From assembly GCA_036924085.1 (NCBI GenBank), contig JAVGWX010000002.1, positions 51,114,172-51,178,171 on the forward strand: a stretch of 64,000 nucleotides of DNA, written 5' to 3'. Source of the DNA: Ariolimax columbianus (taxonomy: Eukaryota > Mollusca > Gastropoda > Stylommatophora > Arionidae). The stretch's first letter is position 1. Every line of letters begins with the position of its first letter. Of the stretch, positions 43,896 through 54,115 are shown one piece after another. The notes under the pieces are model-generated. The model was not told where the DNA came from. It did no database searches and saw only the letters and a program-made list of their open reading frames with translations. The position numbers and the translations under genes were made by a program.

Positions 43896-44260
43896 TTGAA
43901 TCTTTTGTTTTAAATTTAATAGCCACCTAGGCCGGCATTTTAAAGAACTTTCGACAATGAGTCGAACATGTTGTAAACCGAACTTCTGTTAAACGATACT
44001 TCTTTGTATGAATGAATGTCAAATCGGAATTAACGATTTTATACCGGCAAGAAATAAATTTGGTCACACAATGAAATTACTGCACTGGTTAAAATGTTAT
44101 AAACTCACAGAAAATGTACAACACAAATTAAAACTATTTCTTTTCGTGAGAAGTCAAAGTTGTCATCGCAAGAAAATGCAATTGGACGACACCAAAAGTC
44201 ACACATCTCACATCTGGTCTTGCATTATCTTGCATACGTCACTCAATTTTCACACGTCAA

Positions 44261-44424
44261 TTATCTTTTTCTGTCCAGGAAAGATTGCGTGTTTCCATGC
44301 GACGAGTTGCAGCCTTCCCAGCCACACACAGACATACAGGAAGTCCCTTGTGTTTGTCTAACGGTCACAGGTATGCATCCTTGGACACTGTCCGTTCCAG
44401 AACATCCTCGGTATGTGCCTTGAG
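44261..44424 (-). CDS. Ly6/uPAR-like secreted protein, exon 3 (C-terminus)
   Basis: Acceptor TTCTTCCAAAG|CTCAAGG after a pyrimidine-rich stretch. It enters in phase 1, so G plus CT makes an Ala codon, then gives 53 codons and TAA at 44263-44261. The protein starts QGTYRGCSGTDSVQGC, continues TSCMSVCGWEGCNSS and ends FLDRKR. The closing C-x3-C-x4-CN pattern is the hallmark end of Ly6/uPAR (three-finger) domains. No hydrophobic GPI-anchor tail is seen, so the product is probably secreted. The plus-strand frames here (MNECQIG..., MSSQENA...) are antisense. Confidence 0.65.
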
Positions 44425-45204
44425 CTTTGGAAGAAAGAGAGCCACAACAAAAAAATACTCATTGAAGTTACATTCAACAGATGCAGGCAATAACATTGAT
44501 ACAATTCTAACATAGTTTGTTTTTTTAAAGCACTGACACAGCATTGACTGCAGTCGGGGGTAAAGTGTTAGACAAATCACTGTGACAAGTCAGCTTAATT
44601 TGATGTGGGGTTAGGAGTTGCCTTTCTCGCTGCCCTGCCTTCCGTCAACCGTTAGTCATGACACCATTTGCAGCTTGATAAACTCAAGTATGTCTTTACC
44701 ATAAACAGATCTTCATACCCTTGCCGCGAGAAACCTGCATGTTAACCCCTCTGTCCTTCAGATGCCCCACTTCTACGGTTTACTGAAAGGACATGTATTA
44801 TATAACAAGACGTTTCGGACGATTTGTACACGAAAAGGAAATGTAGTGACACACCATTGACAAAGTGACGATTTATAAACGGCTACAAATTTTTGAAAAG
44901 GTGGCCACAGTTAATAAAACAAACTACTTCACCAATGGAACAATGGCGATTTATAATTAATACGTACTAAGTCACTTTGAGTTAGTGACGAGTTTTATAT
45001 ATATATATATATATATATGGGATGAAACTAATATGGTTGCTGCCTATCGCAAGAGAAGATAGCGGCAGCATCAGTCTTGTCCGGCGTGATGACTCAAGTC
45101 CAATTCTAGCAAGGGTAGACTGCGCCACTTGTGACAAACATGTGAGGAGTTGGCTGTTGGGTCGTTGTGTGGTCTATTCTTTCAGGCGCCTCGCTTTACA
45201 TCCA
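44425..45204. other. Intron of the Ly6-like gene; short (TA)n
   Basis: (TA)n at 44998-45017. Nothing else recognised. Confidence 0.5.
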
Positions 45205-45725
45205 CAGTGGTAGCAGTAATATCACTAGGGAATACATCCACGGTGGGGGCAGTAATATCACTAGGGAATAAATCCACGGTAGGGGCAGTAATATCACTAG
45301 GGAATACATCTACGGTGGGGGCAGTAATATCACTAGGGAATACATCCATAGTGGGGGCAGTAATATCACTAGGGAAGACATACATAGTCGGGGGAGTAAT
45401 ACCACTAGGGAATACATCCACAGTGGGGGCAGTAATATCACTAGGGAATACATCCACAGTGGGGGCAGTAATATCACTAGGGAAGACATCCACGGTGGAG
45501 GGAAGTAATATCACTAGGGAAGATATCCATAGTGGGGGCAGTACTATCACTAGGGAATACATCCATAGTGGGGGCAGTAATATCACTAGGGAATACATCC
45601 ACAGTGGGGGCAGTAATATCACTAGGGAAGACATCCACAGTGGGGGCAGTAATATCACTAGGTAATACATCCATAGTCGGGGCAGTAATATCACTAGGGA
45701 ATACATCCATAGTCGGGGCAGTATA
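45205..45725. repeat. Minisatellite, 36-bp unit, about 14 copies
   Basis: Unit GTGGGGGCAGTAATATCACT and AGGGAATACATCCACA, with AAGACATCC and TAGTCGGGG variants. The 36-bp period keeps frames open on both strands (171 and 174 codons), which are artefacts. Same family as 35970-36150. Confidence 0.95.
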
Positions 45726-46214
45726 TCAATCGGCGATGATCGTTTTCCTCTGTGATCTAAGCATCGTGTGTGATGCTATCGCACCAGGTGGAACGGTTCT
45801 GTATACGACATGCTTGGCAGGTTTACATTGTTACTATTCTTTGCTCTCATATAAAGCCCTGGTAACATGTGGCCGATGGCTGTTTTGTTTGTTTGTTAGG
45901 GTTTAAAGAATATCTTCTGTCGGTAAAGATGCACTTCTTTCAGCCACATAGAAACTATCTTTGTTATATCAAAGAACCTGAGCCACACAAAGCTATTCTA
46001 GCTCCAGGTCTAAACTCTAGTGGAGCACAAGAAAGCAGTTTATCCTGAATCGGATTGTAGTTCGAGCGAACAACGCTAAGAATTGTGTTAAATTAGAACT
46101 GCTGTGCGATTTCTAGATGCCATTAGTCTGATAATCTTCTAGTCTAGAAATTGTTGTTGCAGACATGATTCAATCTGATTTAATTCCCTCTCGAAGACGT
46201 GTCTTGGGTGGTGT
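45726..46214. other. Unassigned intronic sequence
   Basis: No recognised element. Confidence 0.45.
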
Positions 46215-46445
46215 AGGGGGGGGGGAGAGCTACAGTAGCTCTTATTATTTACGAGGTATACTTCTTGATGTGGAAAAGGGTCCTCCTGGTTGTAGTAAAA
46301 TGCGATGCGGTTCAGTAAGGTCGCCACTGGGGGGATCACAGTATCAATCCCTTCATCGTTGACCAGACTGCTATAACACATCATGTTTCCAGGATCCACA
46401 AAGAGGAGGTGAGGTGGAGGTCTTTATCAATATATTTCACCAATC
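46215..46445 (-). repeat. (AAC)n-family repeat, divergent
   Basis: Contains GGTCCTCCTGGTTGTAGTAA, AGTAAGGTCGCCACTGGGGG, CATCGTTGACCAGACTGCTA and TTTCCAGGATCCACAAAGAG. Confidence 0.65.
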
Positions 46446-46530
46446 CTTGACACTAGTCTTGGTTCCCAGTCTAGACGGAGTATAGAAACAGCTGACAGAG
46501 AAACCATAACATTGAAACACGCCCACCTAC

Positions 46531-46650
46531 CACGATCTACGTAGACGTAGAGAATATAGCAGTAGCGTTCACCAGCAGAACAAGGTGTAGGTAAGATGTT
46601 TCCACTCCGGCAGGCTGGATCTGCAGGTGTGCACATTGCGCACGATAAAC
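46531..46650 (-). CDS. Ly6/uPAR-like secreted protein, exon 2
   Basis: A 120-nt exon (2 bases, 39 codons, 1 base). The acceptor is TTGTCAGTTTCAG|GTTTATC and the donor GATCGTG|GTAGGT, phase 1 at both ends. It completes CAA-GGT from exon 1 and hands a G to exon 3. The protein reads LSCAMCTPADPACRSG, then LPTPCSAGERYCYILYVYVD. LSC-x2-C-x5-C near the mature N-terminus, then PCS and YCY, fits the first half of a Ly6/uPAR-type fold. The longer 79-codon frame over this exon (46666-46427) runs into both introns. Confidence 0.65.
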
Positions 46651-46954
46651 CTGAAACTGACAACAATGAATGAGATTAACTTACACAGTCATTCATTCCC
46701 ATGGATGTCTTAATCTCAGATCTTTGGACAATGACTGATACATCGGTAGTTGATCATTATACCTGACGGCGTGAATCGGCTATGATAGTGTGTTTAGCGT
46801 CGTGGTTTCTCTGGTTGGGGATAATGTTCAGACAGAGAACTCTAGCCCTTTTCTCAGGTTGTGGTATGAAAAATATCAACTTGAACACTTCTTGTCATCT
46901 TACTCTCCTACACCTTACCCCATATGGAAGAGCAGAAAGTATTCTAGTCATGTA

Positions 46955-47036
46955 AATTGCAAGTAAAAAGCAAGTACAAAGCAAGTACAAAACAAGTACA
47001 AAGCAAGTACAAAACAAGTACAAAGCAGGTACAAAA
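46955..47036. repeat. 11-bp tandem repeat, about 7 copies
   Basis: Unit AAGCAAGTACA with AACAAGTACA variants. A similar GATAAGTACAA repeat lies at 49400-49470. Confidence 0.9.
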
Positions 47037-47094
47037 AAGAGCACAGTGATATTATCATTCTCACATATCAAATGTTATTATTTCATTGTCTTCT

Positions 47095-47450
47095 GCGTTT
47101 AATTCTGAGCTATATGAAAATATGATGTGTGATTGAAGCTTTATTGAGGATTAATAGATCTCACATATGTGATTTGTATTTAAAGCTTTATTTAGGGTAC
47201 ACAGATTTTTATTGTGATTTGAAGCTTTTTTGAGAATACATTAATCTCAAATAGGTGATTTGAAACATTATTGAAGATACATCGATCTCAAATATGTGAT
47301 TTGGTTAAAGTTTTATTGAGGATACGTATATCTCAAATTGTTGATTTGTATTTGAAACTGTATTTAGGATACATACATTTTAAATATGTGATTTGAAACT
47401 TTATTGATGATACATATATATTAAATATGGGATTTGTGTTTGAAGCTTTA
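47095..47450. repeat. Degenerate tandem repeat, about 50-60 bp, 7 copies
   Basis: Units share ATGTGATTTG, AAGCTTTATTGAGGATACAT and ATCTCAAAT, with many indels. Confidence 0.8.
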
Positions 47451-47590
47451 GTTCTCGCTACGGTACGCCCCAGTCTAACAAACTGAAAATGGGTACCTGG
47501 CTTGTTGTTAGAATAGCAAGATCAGCAAGGAAGAGAAGTGGCTGTGGTTTAGTATACTGGAGTCTATATCGCAAGGGCTGACAAATTTGT
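47440..47590 (+). mobile_element. tRNA-SINE body fragment
   Basis: Contains CGGTACGCCCCAGTCTAACA and CTGAAAATGGGTACCTGGCT, then AAGGAAGAGAAGTGGCTG, matching the body of the SINE at 42640. The head is missing. Confidence 0.55.
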
Positions 47591-47689
47591 TTAGGATCTA
47601 GGCGCCAGCTTAAAAAAATATAGGAGCCAGGTTAAAAAAATATAGGAGCCAGGTTAAACAATCTAGGCTTTTGTTGGTGACAACGATTC

Positions 47690-47860
47690 GATGAATGCCG
47701 AGACTTGTGTTTGTGGCAACGTTTCGATGTATGGTGAGATTTAGTGACCACAACTATATATTATGTATGGTGAGATTTAGTGACCAGAACGATACGATGT
47801 ATGGTGAGACCTGGTCACCAGAACGATACGATGTTTATTGAGACTTGTGTTGTTATCACG
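47690..47860. repeat. Short tandem repeat, about 40 bp x 4
   Basis: Units share CGATGTATGGTGAGA and TAGTGACCA/GGTCACCAG. Confidence 0.75.
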
Positions 47861-48659
47861 AAACAATGAGAGAGAAAACGATGTTGAAGTTGAAGCAAGC
47901 GACACAATGACTTTTTGAACACTAATAACGCCACACACTTGGAAATATAATAAGTGTGGCGGGACAAATTCTTTCTATATTACAGAGAAGAGCACCAATT
48001 TTAAGAAAACATGCTTGACTGTGGTGCTATCGTTAACCTTGTTCTCGCGCTGATCGGTATAGCTGTATCACTTGAAGACATAACGTGTGGCTGACGGTAT
48101 CACATCCAGAGTGCAGACCATAGTTAACAAGTGTCTTCATCGAATACTGCGTGCTTGATGACCGGAGGTACTGGCAAATACAGATCTGCCAGAAATGACA
48201 TGCCAACAGCCAATAGAGCAAGAAATTGGGGAGATAAACTGAGGTCGGATATAGCCCACTCCTAGAAGGAAATCGGACAGTATAAGTAGACAGGCACTGG
48301 ATTTTAACCCAGGGGGAAAAGAAGAGTTGAGCATTAACGGGAATAAACTCATGGGGAAGAACGGTTGAAGTGGAAGTCAGTTGAATGGCGTGTCTCGGGC
48401 ACACACATCAAGAAGCTGCACATAATAGGAACAGACTGTGAGCATTTATCAGCGCTGTACTATGTTTCACGCACTGCGATCCAGTGTATCCAACTTCAGC
48501 ACGCAGTTTTTTAATAGTTCACAACTCGCAGTGGTACGACCTTGTTAGTTCATGGATCCAAACCCATGGAATTTCGGTTTCTGAGTCATGTCACTAATCA
48601 CTTAGTTACCGCGACCCTCAACTTCCCCCATCCAACCCCCCCCCCCCCTAACGCCCCTC
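47861..48659. other. Unassigned; possible SINE core near 48490
   Basis: The sequence near 48490-48507 (GTATCCAACTTCAGCACGCA) is the reverse of the ATGCTGAAGTCGGATGCATT core seen at 43150. Otherwise nothing supported. Confidence 0.4.
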
Positions 48660-48905
48660 CTCCGAAAGGGGCGTAACAGGTAAGGTATGCCAATTAGCGG
48701 ACACTGCTGTCGGAGGTGAAGTGTTAGCGGCTTAACTACGCTTAGCCGTAGCTTGTTATGAGTAGCCATTTCCTTACCTCGCGATCTTGTCTTCCAAACA
48801 AAAATATAATGTATCCATGTATATTATGTCGACAATGGGGGTTGAACCCGGTACATTTACCACGAGAAGCAAGTGATCCGCCTCTCTACTGCTCATACGC
48901 ACTTT
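48660..48905 (-). mobile_element. tRNA-derived SINE
   Basis: Minus-strand head CGTATGAGCAGTAGAGAGGC and B box GGGTTCAACCCCC near 48842. The body includes GAGTAGCCATTTCC-type sequence. Confidence 0.55.
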
Positions 48906-49641
48906 AGAAAGCGTCACAATATCTATGAAGAACGTTTAGCGTTTGGGAACAACAAATGTTTTTGCTAGAAACATCTCCATGTGCTGATCAGTTCGAATTT
49001 TATTTCATTTTTCAACTCTGTGGTCATTGGTTGGACTCTTATGGTTTAGGCAGGGGCGGAGTGGAACACGGCACTTTCTATTTCCGTTAAGTGAAATTAC
49101 ACAGGATGAGTACTGTAACAATCTGGCAACTCACGATATAGAGGGCCGCCACTGTAGTTAGCTCCTGACAGGAAACCTGTTTCCAAGTATTTGAAGTGGC
49201 GGTCTCATTAAAAATGTGTTTTTTTCCATGAAGAGGTTACTAGCCACATGCAAAACTTTTTTTTAGTCGCCTTTGACGATTGCTTAGAAAATTACAATGG
49301 TTTCTTTCATTTCTCCGCGAGTATCGCTAGTGAGATCAAATATATAGTTGCTCACCAATCACCAGAGGTCGGCATAGGAACTGACAATGAAATGTCGATA
49401 AGTACAAGATAAGTACAAGATAAGTACAAGATAGCTACAAGATAAGTACAAGATAGCTACAAGAATATAATCAGGTGTGAGTCAGTTCGACGTGAGCACA
49501 AATACAAAATAGCAATCTACCGTATCAACAATAGGTCTTCGTCAGGGAGAAAGAACAATACAAATGAGAATGACTGGCTAATTTCGACGATACGTGATGT
49601 TGTGGAAGCTAATCATCATCATCACTGTCATCATCATCATC
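48906..49641. other. Unassigned; 11-bp GATAAGTACAA repeats
   Basis: Tandem GATAAGTACAA/GATAGCTACAA at about 49397-49466 and a CATCAT run near 49615-49650. No gene. Confidence 0.5.
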
Positions 49642-50340
49642 TGGTTGATCAATCCTAAAAGAAGTTGTAAGATTGTCTGAGCATGTCTCTCCATTCAATC
49701 CTATTCCCGGGTTGTTCTATCATAAGACTGGATGTACGGTTGAACATGTCTCTCCATTCAATCCTATTCTCGGGTTGTTCTATCCTAAGACTGGTTGTAC
49801 GGTTGTCTGAGCATGTCTCTCCATTCAATCCTATTTCCGGGTTGTTCTATCCTAAGACTGGTTGTACGGTTGAACATGTCTCTCCATTCAATCCTATTCC
49901 CGGGTTGTTCTATCCTAAGACTGGTTGTACGGTTGAACATGTCTCTCCATTCAATCCTATTCCCGGGTTGTTCTATCCTAAAACTGGTTGTACGGTTGAA
50001 CATGTCTCTCCATTCAATCCTATTCCCGGGTTGTTCTATCCTAAGACTGGTTGTATGGTTGAACATGTCTCTCCATTCAATCCTATTCCCGGGTTGTTCT
50101 ATCCTAAGACTGGTTGTACGGTTGAACATGTCTCTCCATTCAATCCTATTCCAGGGTTGTTCTATCCTAAGACTGGTTGTACGGTTGAACATGTCTCTCC
50201 ATTCAATCCTATTCCCGGGTTGTTCTATCCTAAGACTGGTTGTACGGTTGAACATGTCTCTCCATTCAATCCTATTCCAGGGTTGTTCTATCCTAAGACT
50301 GGTTGTACGGTTGAACATGTCTCTCCATTTGACCCTATCC
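49642..50340. repeat. Minisatellite, 63-bp unit, about 10.5 copies, probably LINE-derived
   Basis: Unit words are CATGTCTCTCCATTCAATCC, TATTCCCGGGTTGTTCTATC and CTAAGACTGGTTGTACGG; two units carry a 4-bp extra (TTGTCTGAGC). On the minus strand each unit reads NRIEWRDMFNRTTSLRIEQP. The flanking 50340-50429 sequence continues in frame as VRTCAEVKSAAKDRVKWRDM, which looks like the C-terminal end of a LINE ORF2. The three 214-236-codon frames are repeat artefacts. Confidence 0.9.
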
Positions 50341-50471
50341 TTTGCAGCGCTCTTCACCTCAGCACAGGTCCGTACAGAGATATTAATCTGTGAATGCCTG
50401 AGATGTAAAGATGAGTCTTGGTCGCTCACGTTCTTTTTTAAAACCCTGGATATTGCCTTCTAGTATCTTCT

Positions 50472-50815
50472 TCTTCTTCGTACGCAGTCAGACATCAACC
50501 ATAATTTTTTCGAAAAAAGCAGCGGTCATCCTGAGGCTGTCGACACTGCCATAGAGCTTGTCTAGTGTTGCCACTGGTGATGGCCACATCTGCTCTCTCT
50601 GATCCTCGTATGTCGGGCAGTTTTGCAGCAAATGCTCAGCGGTCATTTTCCCGGTACCACACGAGCATTTGTTAGTGCCACCTATCTTCAACTTGTTGAA
50701 TAGGTGGTACCTCAGTCTATTGTGGCCAGTGCGAAGTCTAAAGACCACGACCTGCTCTCTTCTGTTCAACTGGTAATAGGCATCGTTTTTTGTGTAGCCG
50801 GTATGTTCGGTTTCC
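50472..50815 (-). mobile_element. Jockey-like LINE 3' end, copy D
   Basis: A perfect 17-bp target-site duplication, GCCTTCTAGTATCTTCT, lies at 50455-50471 and 50816-50832. The minus strand encodes RREQVVVFRLRTGHNRLRYH and CSCGTGKMTAEHLLQNC and ends in (GAA)n. Confidence 0.92.
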
Positions 50816-50832
50816 GCCTTCTAGTATCTTCT

Positions 50833-51204
50833 GTAGAAGACTTTAATGTCGTATATTGTATCCAATCCAGCCCAATCTTCGTTTTTATACCATTTTCATA
50901 ATTTCTCTTTGTGCGGCTACCTCAGTAAAGACATTGTCCATAGGATCTTCTTCCTTTCCAACTGACTTGTTCCATTCTACGTAGTACCACGTATCAAACG
51001 ATGCTTCCAAACCTTTTTCATCCTTCTCTGCCAATCCATGTTTCAGCCTAAACCGGTACAATTCACAATACATGAGTAGTGACTATTCTTTTCTTCAGTT
51101 CTATAATGATATTCTTTGAGGTCAACAATTTCCATTCTTCTCTGACAGTATTTTTTTGGCCAATGGAACCCTTTCTTAATGCCCGTCTCTGTGAAGATTT
51201 TCCC
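50833..51204 (-). other. Unassigned coding-like remnant
   Basis: Two overlapping minus-strand frames (51228-51043, FHWPKKYCQRRMEIVDLKEY; 51073-50885, YRFRLKHGLAEKDEKGLEAS) have ordinary protein composition. A third frame reads KVWKHRLIRGTT. Changes of frame suggest a decayed transposon ORF, perhaps LINE. Not identified. Confidence 0.3.
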
Positions 51205-51500
51205 TTGTTGTTGTTGTTTAATGCCCACAATTAGTAGGTTACTCTGTTGTGCGCCTTAAAAAGGACGTTAAGTGGTAGGTTGTAGCAGCTTTCCTCCCAT
51301 TTCAAGTATGCTGATGAAGGTAGGCCGTGGTCCCCCAGACGGTTGTGCTATGCTTGCCTTGAAAACAGCTGTTTCCAGGGAACGCTACATAAAAGAGAGA
51401 CAGTAGTCTTGGTCAGTGTATTGTGCCTGACCCTGACGCGACGTCCTGGTCAGTATGTTGTGCCTGACCTTGGCGCTCCGTCCTGGTCAGTATGATGTGG
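51205..51500 (-). repeat. (AAC)n-family repeat
   Basis: Starts TTGTTGTTGTTTAATGCCCA, then AAGGACGTTAAGTGGTAGGT, GCTGATGAAGGTAGGCCGTG and GTGCTATGCTTGCC. It ends in three copies of a CCTGGTCAGTATGTTGTGCC head motif. Confidence 0.75.
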
Positions 51501-51599
51501 ACTAGCATTTCAGATTTGCCATAAATATGTCAATATCAGCTTCTCTTCTCAGTTACGGATGCATTGAGTTCATGTTACCTAAACAGTAACTCATTAAAA

Positions 51600-51815
51600 G
51601 AAAAAAGTAAGAAGCATGTCCTTTGCAGAAATTCGCTTCTTAAAACCGCCACCTATTTGGCTGTTACAAGTTTCTTGGCAAGTGTGCAGTACGGTAGGTT
51701 GCCATTACTTTTCGTACGTGACGGAGCATTCGTCCGAGAAAAAACCATTATCTGCCACACAGGACACTGTGAGAATCGAACCTGGTGCGTTGGGATTGTG
51801 AAAGTAACTCATTAG
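51600..51815 (-). mobile_element. tRNA-derived SINE (second copy of the 35385 family)
   Basis: Shares AGCATGTCCTTTGCAGAA, GCCATTACTTTTCGTACGTG and TTGGCTGTTACAAGTTTCTT with 35385-35612. The B box on the minus strand is GGTTCGATTCTC. The tRNA-like head is truncated. Confidence 0.7.
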
Positions 51816-52769
51816 ATTGCTTTTATGTATACGTTTTTCTATTCCATACAAAAATGAACAAGTGAACGTCCAACAGATGGCTATTAATAAATCACTTACG
51901 TTTGGTGCGAGACTAAACCAGGACATTTTTCATTAAGATATCAGAGAACCCGCTCGCGTGTCTTAGCTTTGGATGCGAATTGGGGTCGCATGCATACGAG
52001 TGTCAGAGAGGTAGAGTGTTCGTTTCTCGTGTCTAAAGTTACAAGATTTGAGGCCCCCCTCATATCCCTGAACCCTCCCCCCCCCCAAAAAAAAAAAAAC
52101 AACAACAACCAACAACCGAACACACCTATCCCCCCCCCCCCCGTTATATCTCCACATGTAAACATTCTTGTCGAAGTTGGAAGTTGGAGGGTTTGGGCGC
52201 GCCAATAATCGCTGAAGCTATGCCGGCGGGAGGGACTATTACTCCTAGCTTGGCTATCCAACTTGGGCATGTCTGGGTGTTGCTGCAGAATCTACCTACG
52301 AGTGGTATATGCTATTGACTGCAGCAATCCCCTGGCACTCCATGGGTTAAATACAATCTGGTTTCGTTCGTTGGCATTTTTCCTCTATCAATGACCACTA
52401 TGGATGACGAGAGATGCAGACCAGCGGACATTGCACCTCCGCAGGTGGCAGGGCTCGCAGAGGAAGGATGACGTGACCGACTCAGGTGTTGTGCTAGGTC
52501 CTTGGCAGGACGCGACGATCCTGGGACACCAACACACTGGACAGTCTTCCTTCGGGGATGCCTGAAAGATGCCCTCATACCCCCGCCCCTCATCCCACCC
52601 TTTATCATGATGCCTCTAAGACAACACTTTAACGAGCTCCAACTGAGGAAGACGTGGGCCTTTGGCCGGAAGGCATTGAACTGTCAACAATTACCATTTC
52701 ACAGTCACAGGGCTTACATAATCACTATCCTCATCATCATCGTTAATCATCATTATCATCATTCCCCGT
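51816..52769. other. Unassigned; C-rich runs
   Basis: Runs of C near 52076-52088 and 52130-52142. 52380-52700 has a GC-rich frame on each strand with no recognised motif, possibly a LINE end. Confidence 0.35.
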
Positions 52770-52920
52770 TATCGGCGCCTCAAGTCTACCCAGCTGTAAA
52801 TGGGTACTAGGTCTGCTGTGCAGGAAAGAAAAGAAACAACAACGAGAAGTGGTCACTCCAATTAGAAAAAAGTGGATGCATAGTACAATTAAGTTTTAAC
52901 ACTTTATCCCTAACAGCAGT
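52770..52920 (+). mobile_element. tRNA-SINE body fragment
   Basis: CAAGTCTACCCAGCTGTAAA followed by TGGGTACTAGG and TTTAACACTTTATCCCTAAC matches the SINE body at 42640. The head is missing. A short antisense match lies at 58028-58060. Confidence 0.55.
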
Positions 52921-52929
52921 GAAGGACCT

Positions 52930-53060
52930 CCATTTTTTTTACATGCGAGTCCAAACGTATATATGAGGAGCCCATGTGGTCCTGTAGAAGTAAGGGATCA
53001 CTTTTATCCTGATGTGCTCCTGTAGAAGTAAGGCGTCACCATTAGCAGTATGTGATCTTG
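52930..53060. repeat. Short tandem repeat, about 45 bp x 3
   Basis: Units share CCTGTAGAAGTAAGG and ATCAC, with a TGATCTTGCAGAAGTGG variant. Confidence 0.7.
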
Positions 53061-53685
53061 CAGAAGTGGGACAATGTCGGACATTGTTTTACATCACGAG
53101 GCTGCCCACATCATCCACATCGCTACTTAATCATCTATTACGACAAATGTAGTGGACTTATTCTTTCCTCCCCGTTAAGGAGAGGCACTGGGATTACGAT
53201 CCGCATGGGGAAAGTTGAAGCCCCTTATTTACTCTAAGGGAAGTCGTATAAAGAGGCTTGCATTTCGAGCGGCTGTAAATCGAGGGTTCTCTGAATTTAT
53301 CAATGTATGGACTCAAATCGCTTCGCTTAAAATGCACGATTATGACGATTTATTAGCAAGATGATTTGACATTGTACAATTATATCTTTTAAAGTGCTTT
53401 TCGTCTTAAAATAGAAGCCGTATCTTATTAACTCTTGTTTTTAAAGGAAACGTCTCCCGCGTTACAGGCGAACTGTAGTTCTTCAACAGAAGCATACTAG
53501 ATGTACTTTAAGGTGAGACACCCTAAGTTTCGGGAATGAAATGGTCATGCACTTTACAGATGGAACAACTCAAATGTCATGTAAATAATAGACATGGGTA
53601 TTTTCGTTCACTCCGTTTTCTTTCTCTCCCGTCAACACCGAGAGATGCACAGTATAAAGGGCACAGATTGTACGTCATGAAAACT

Positions 53686-53691
<6 letters not shown>

Positions 53692-53723
<32 letters not shown>

Positions 53724-53725
53724 AA

Positions 53726-53756
<31 letters not shown>

Positions 53757-53860
53757 CATAAATGCATACATACATACATCGCACACGCGCATGCACGCAC
53801 GCACGAATGTACATACATACATACATAAATACATACATACACACACACACAAGCACACAC
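53692..53860. repeat. Compound microsatellite (TC)n-(TA)n-(CATA)n-(CA)n
   Basis: TC at 53692-53719, TA at 53727-53752, then CATACATA and ACAC words. Frames here are compositional. Confidence 0.95.
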
Positions 53861-54039
53861 GTAGGTAACTATTTACATTTGGATGAACTGGAACGTTTTA
53901 CGACCATAAATTTGGTCCGATCTATTTGATGTGAGAGACGAATGTCCTATCCTTCGGATATTCCATGGACTAAATACAGGAAAGTAACAAACACATATGA
54001 AAAAGCAAGATAATAACAGAGCAAATGACATGCACTCAC

Positions 54040-54115
54040 CTTGAACACAGTTGAGATATGTCAACATGAACGTGACAAGACAAACATTTGTGACAGTCGC
54101 CATTGTCACTGCCAT
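54040..54115 (-). CDS. Ly6/uPAR-like secreted protein, exon 1 (signal peptide)
   Basis: ATG at 54115-54113; 25 codons plus one base, then the strong donor CAAG|GTGAGT. The protein starts MAVTMATVTNVCLVTFMLTY and ends LNCVQG across the junction. It is a typical signal peptide with a hydrophobic core and a small residue before the mature LSC. Phase 1 joins exon 2 at 46650, 7.4 kb away, and then exon 3 at 44424. The joined product has 119 residues and about ten cysteines after the signal. It could act as a secreted ligand, a receptor-binding protein or a channel modulator; the function is unknown. The in-frame Met at residue 5 is an alternative start. Upstream promoter elements were not identified. 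The longer frame to 53873 reads into the intron. Confidence 0.65.

Noticed and set aside
45150..45710. 171- to 174-codon frames on both strands
   Set aside because: Translation of the 36-bp minisatellite.
49683..50463. Three 214-236-codon frames on both strands
   Set aside because: Artefacts of the 63-bp array. Only the LINE-like flank is informative.
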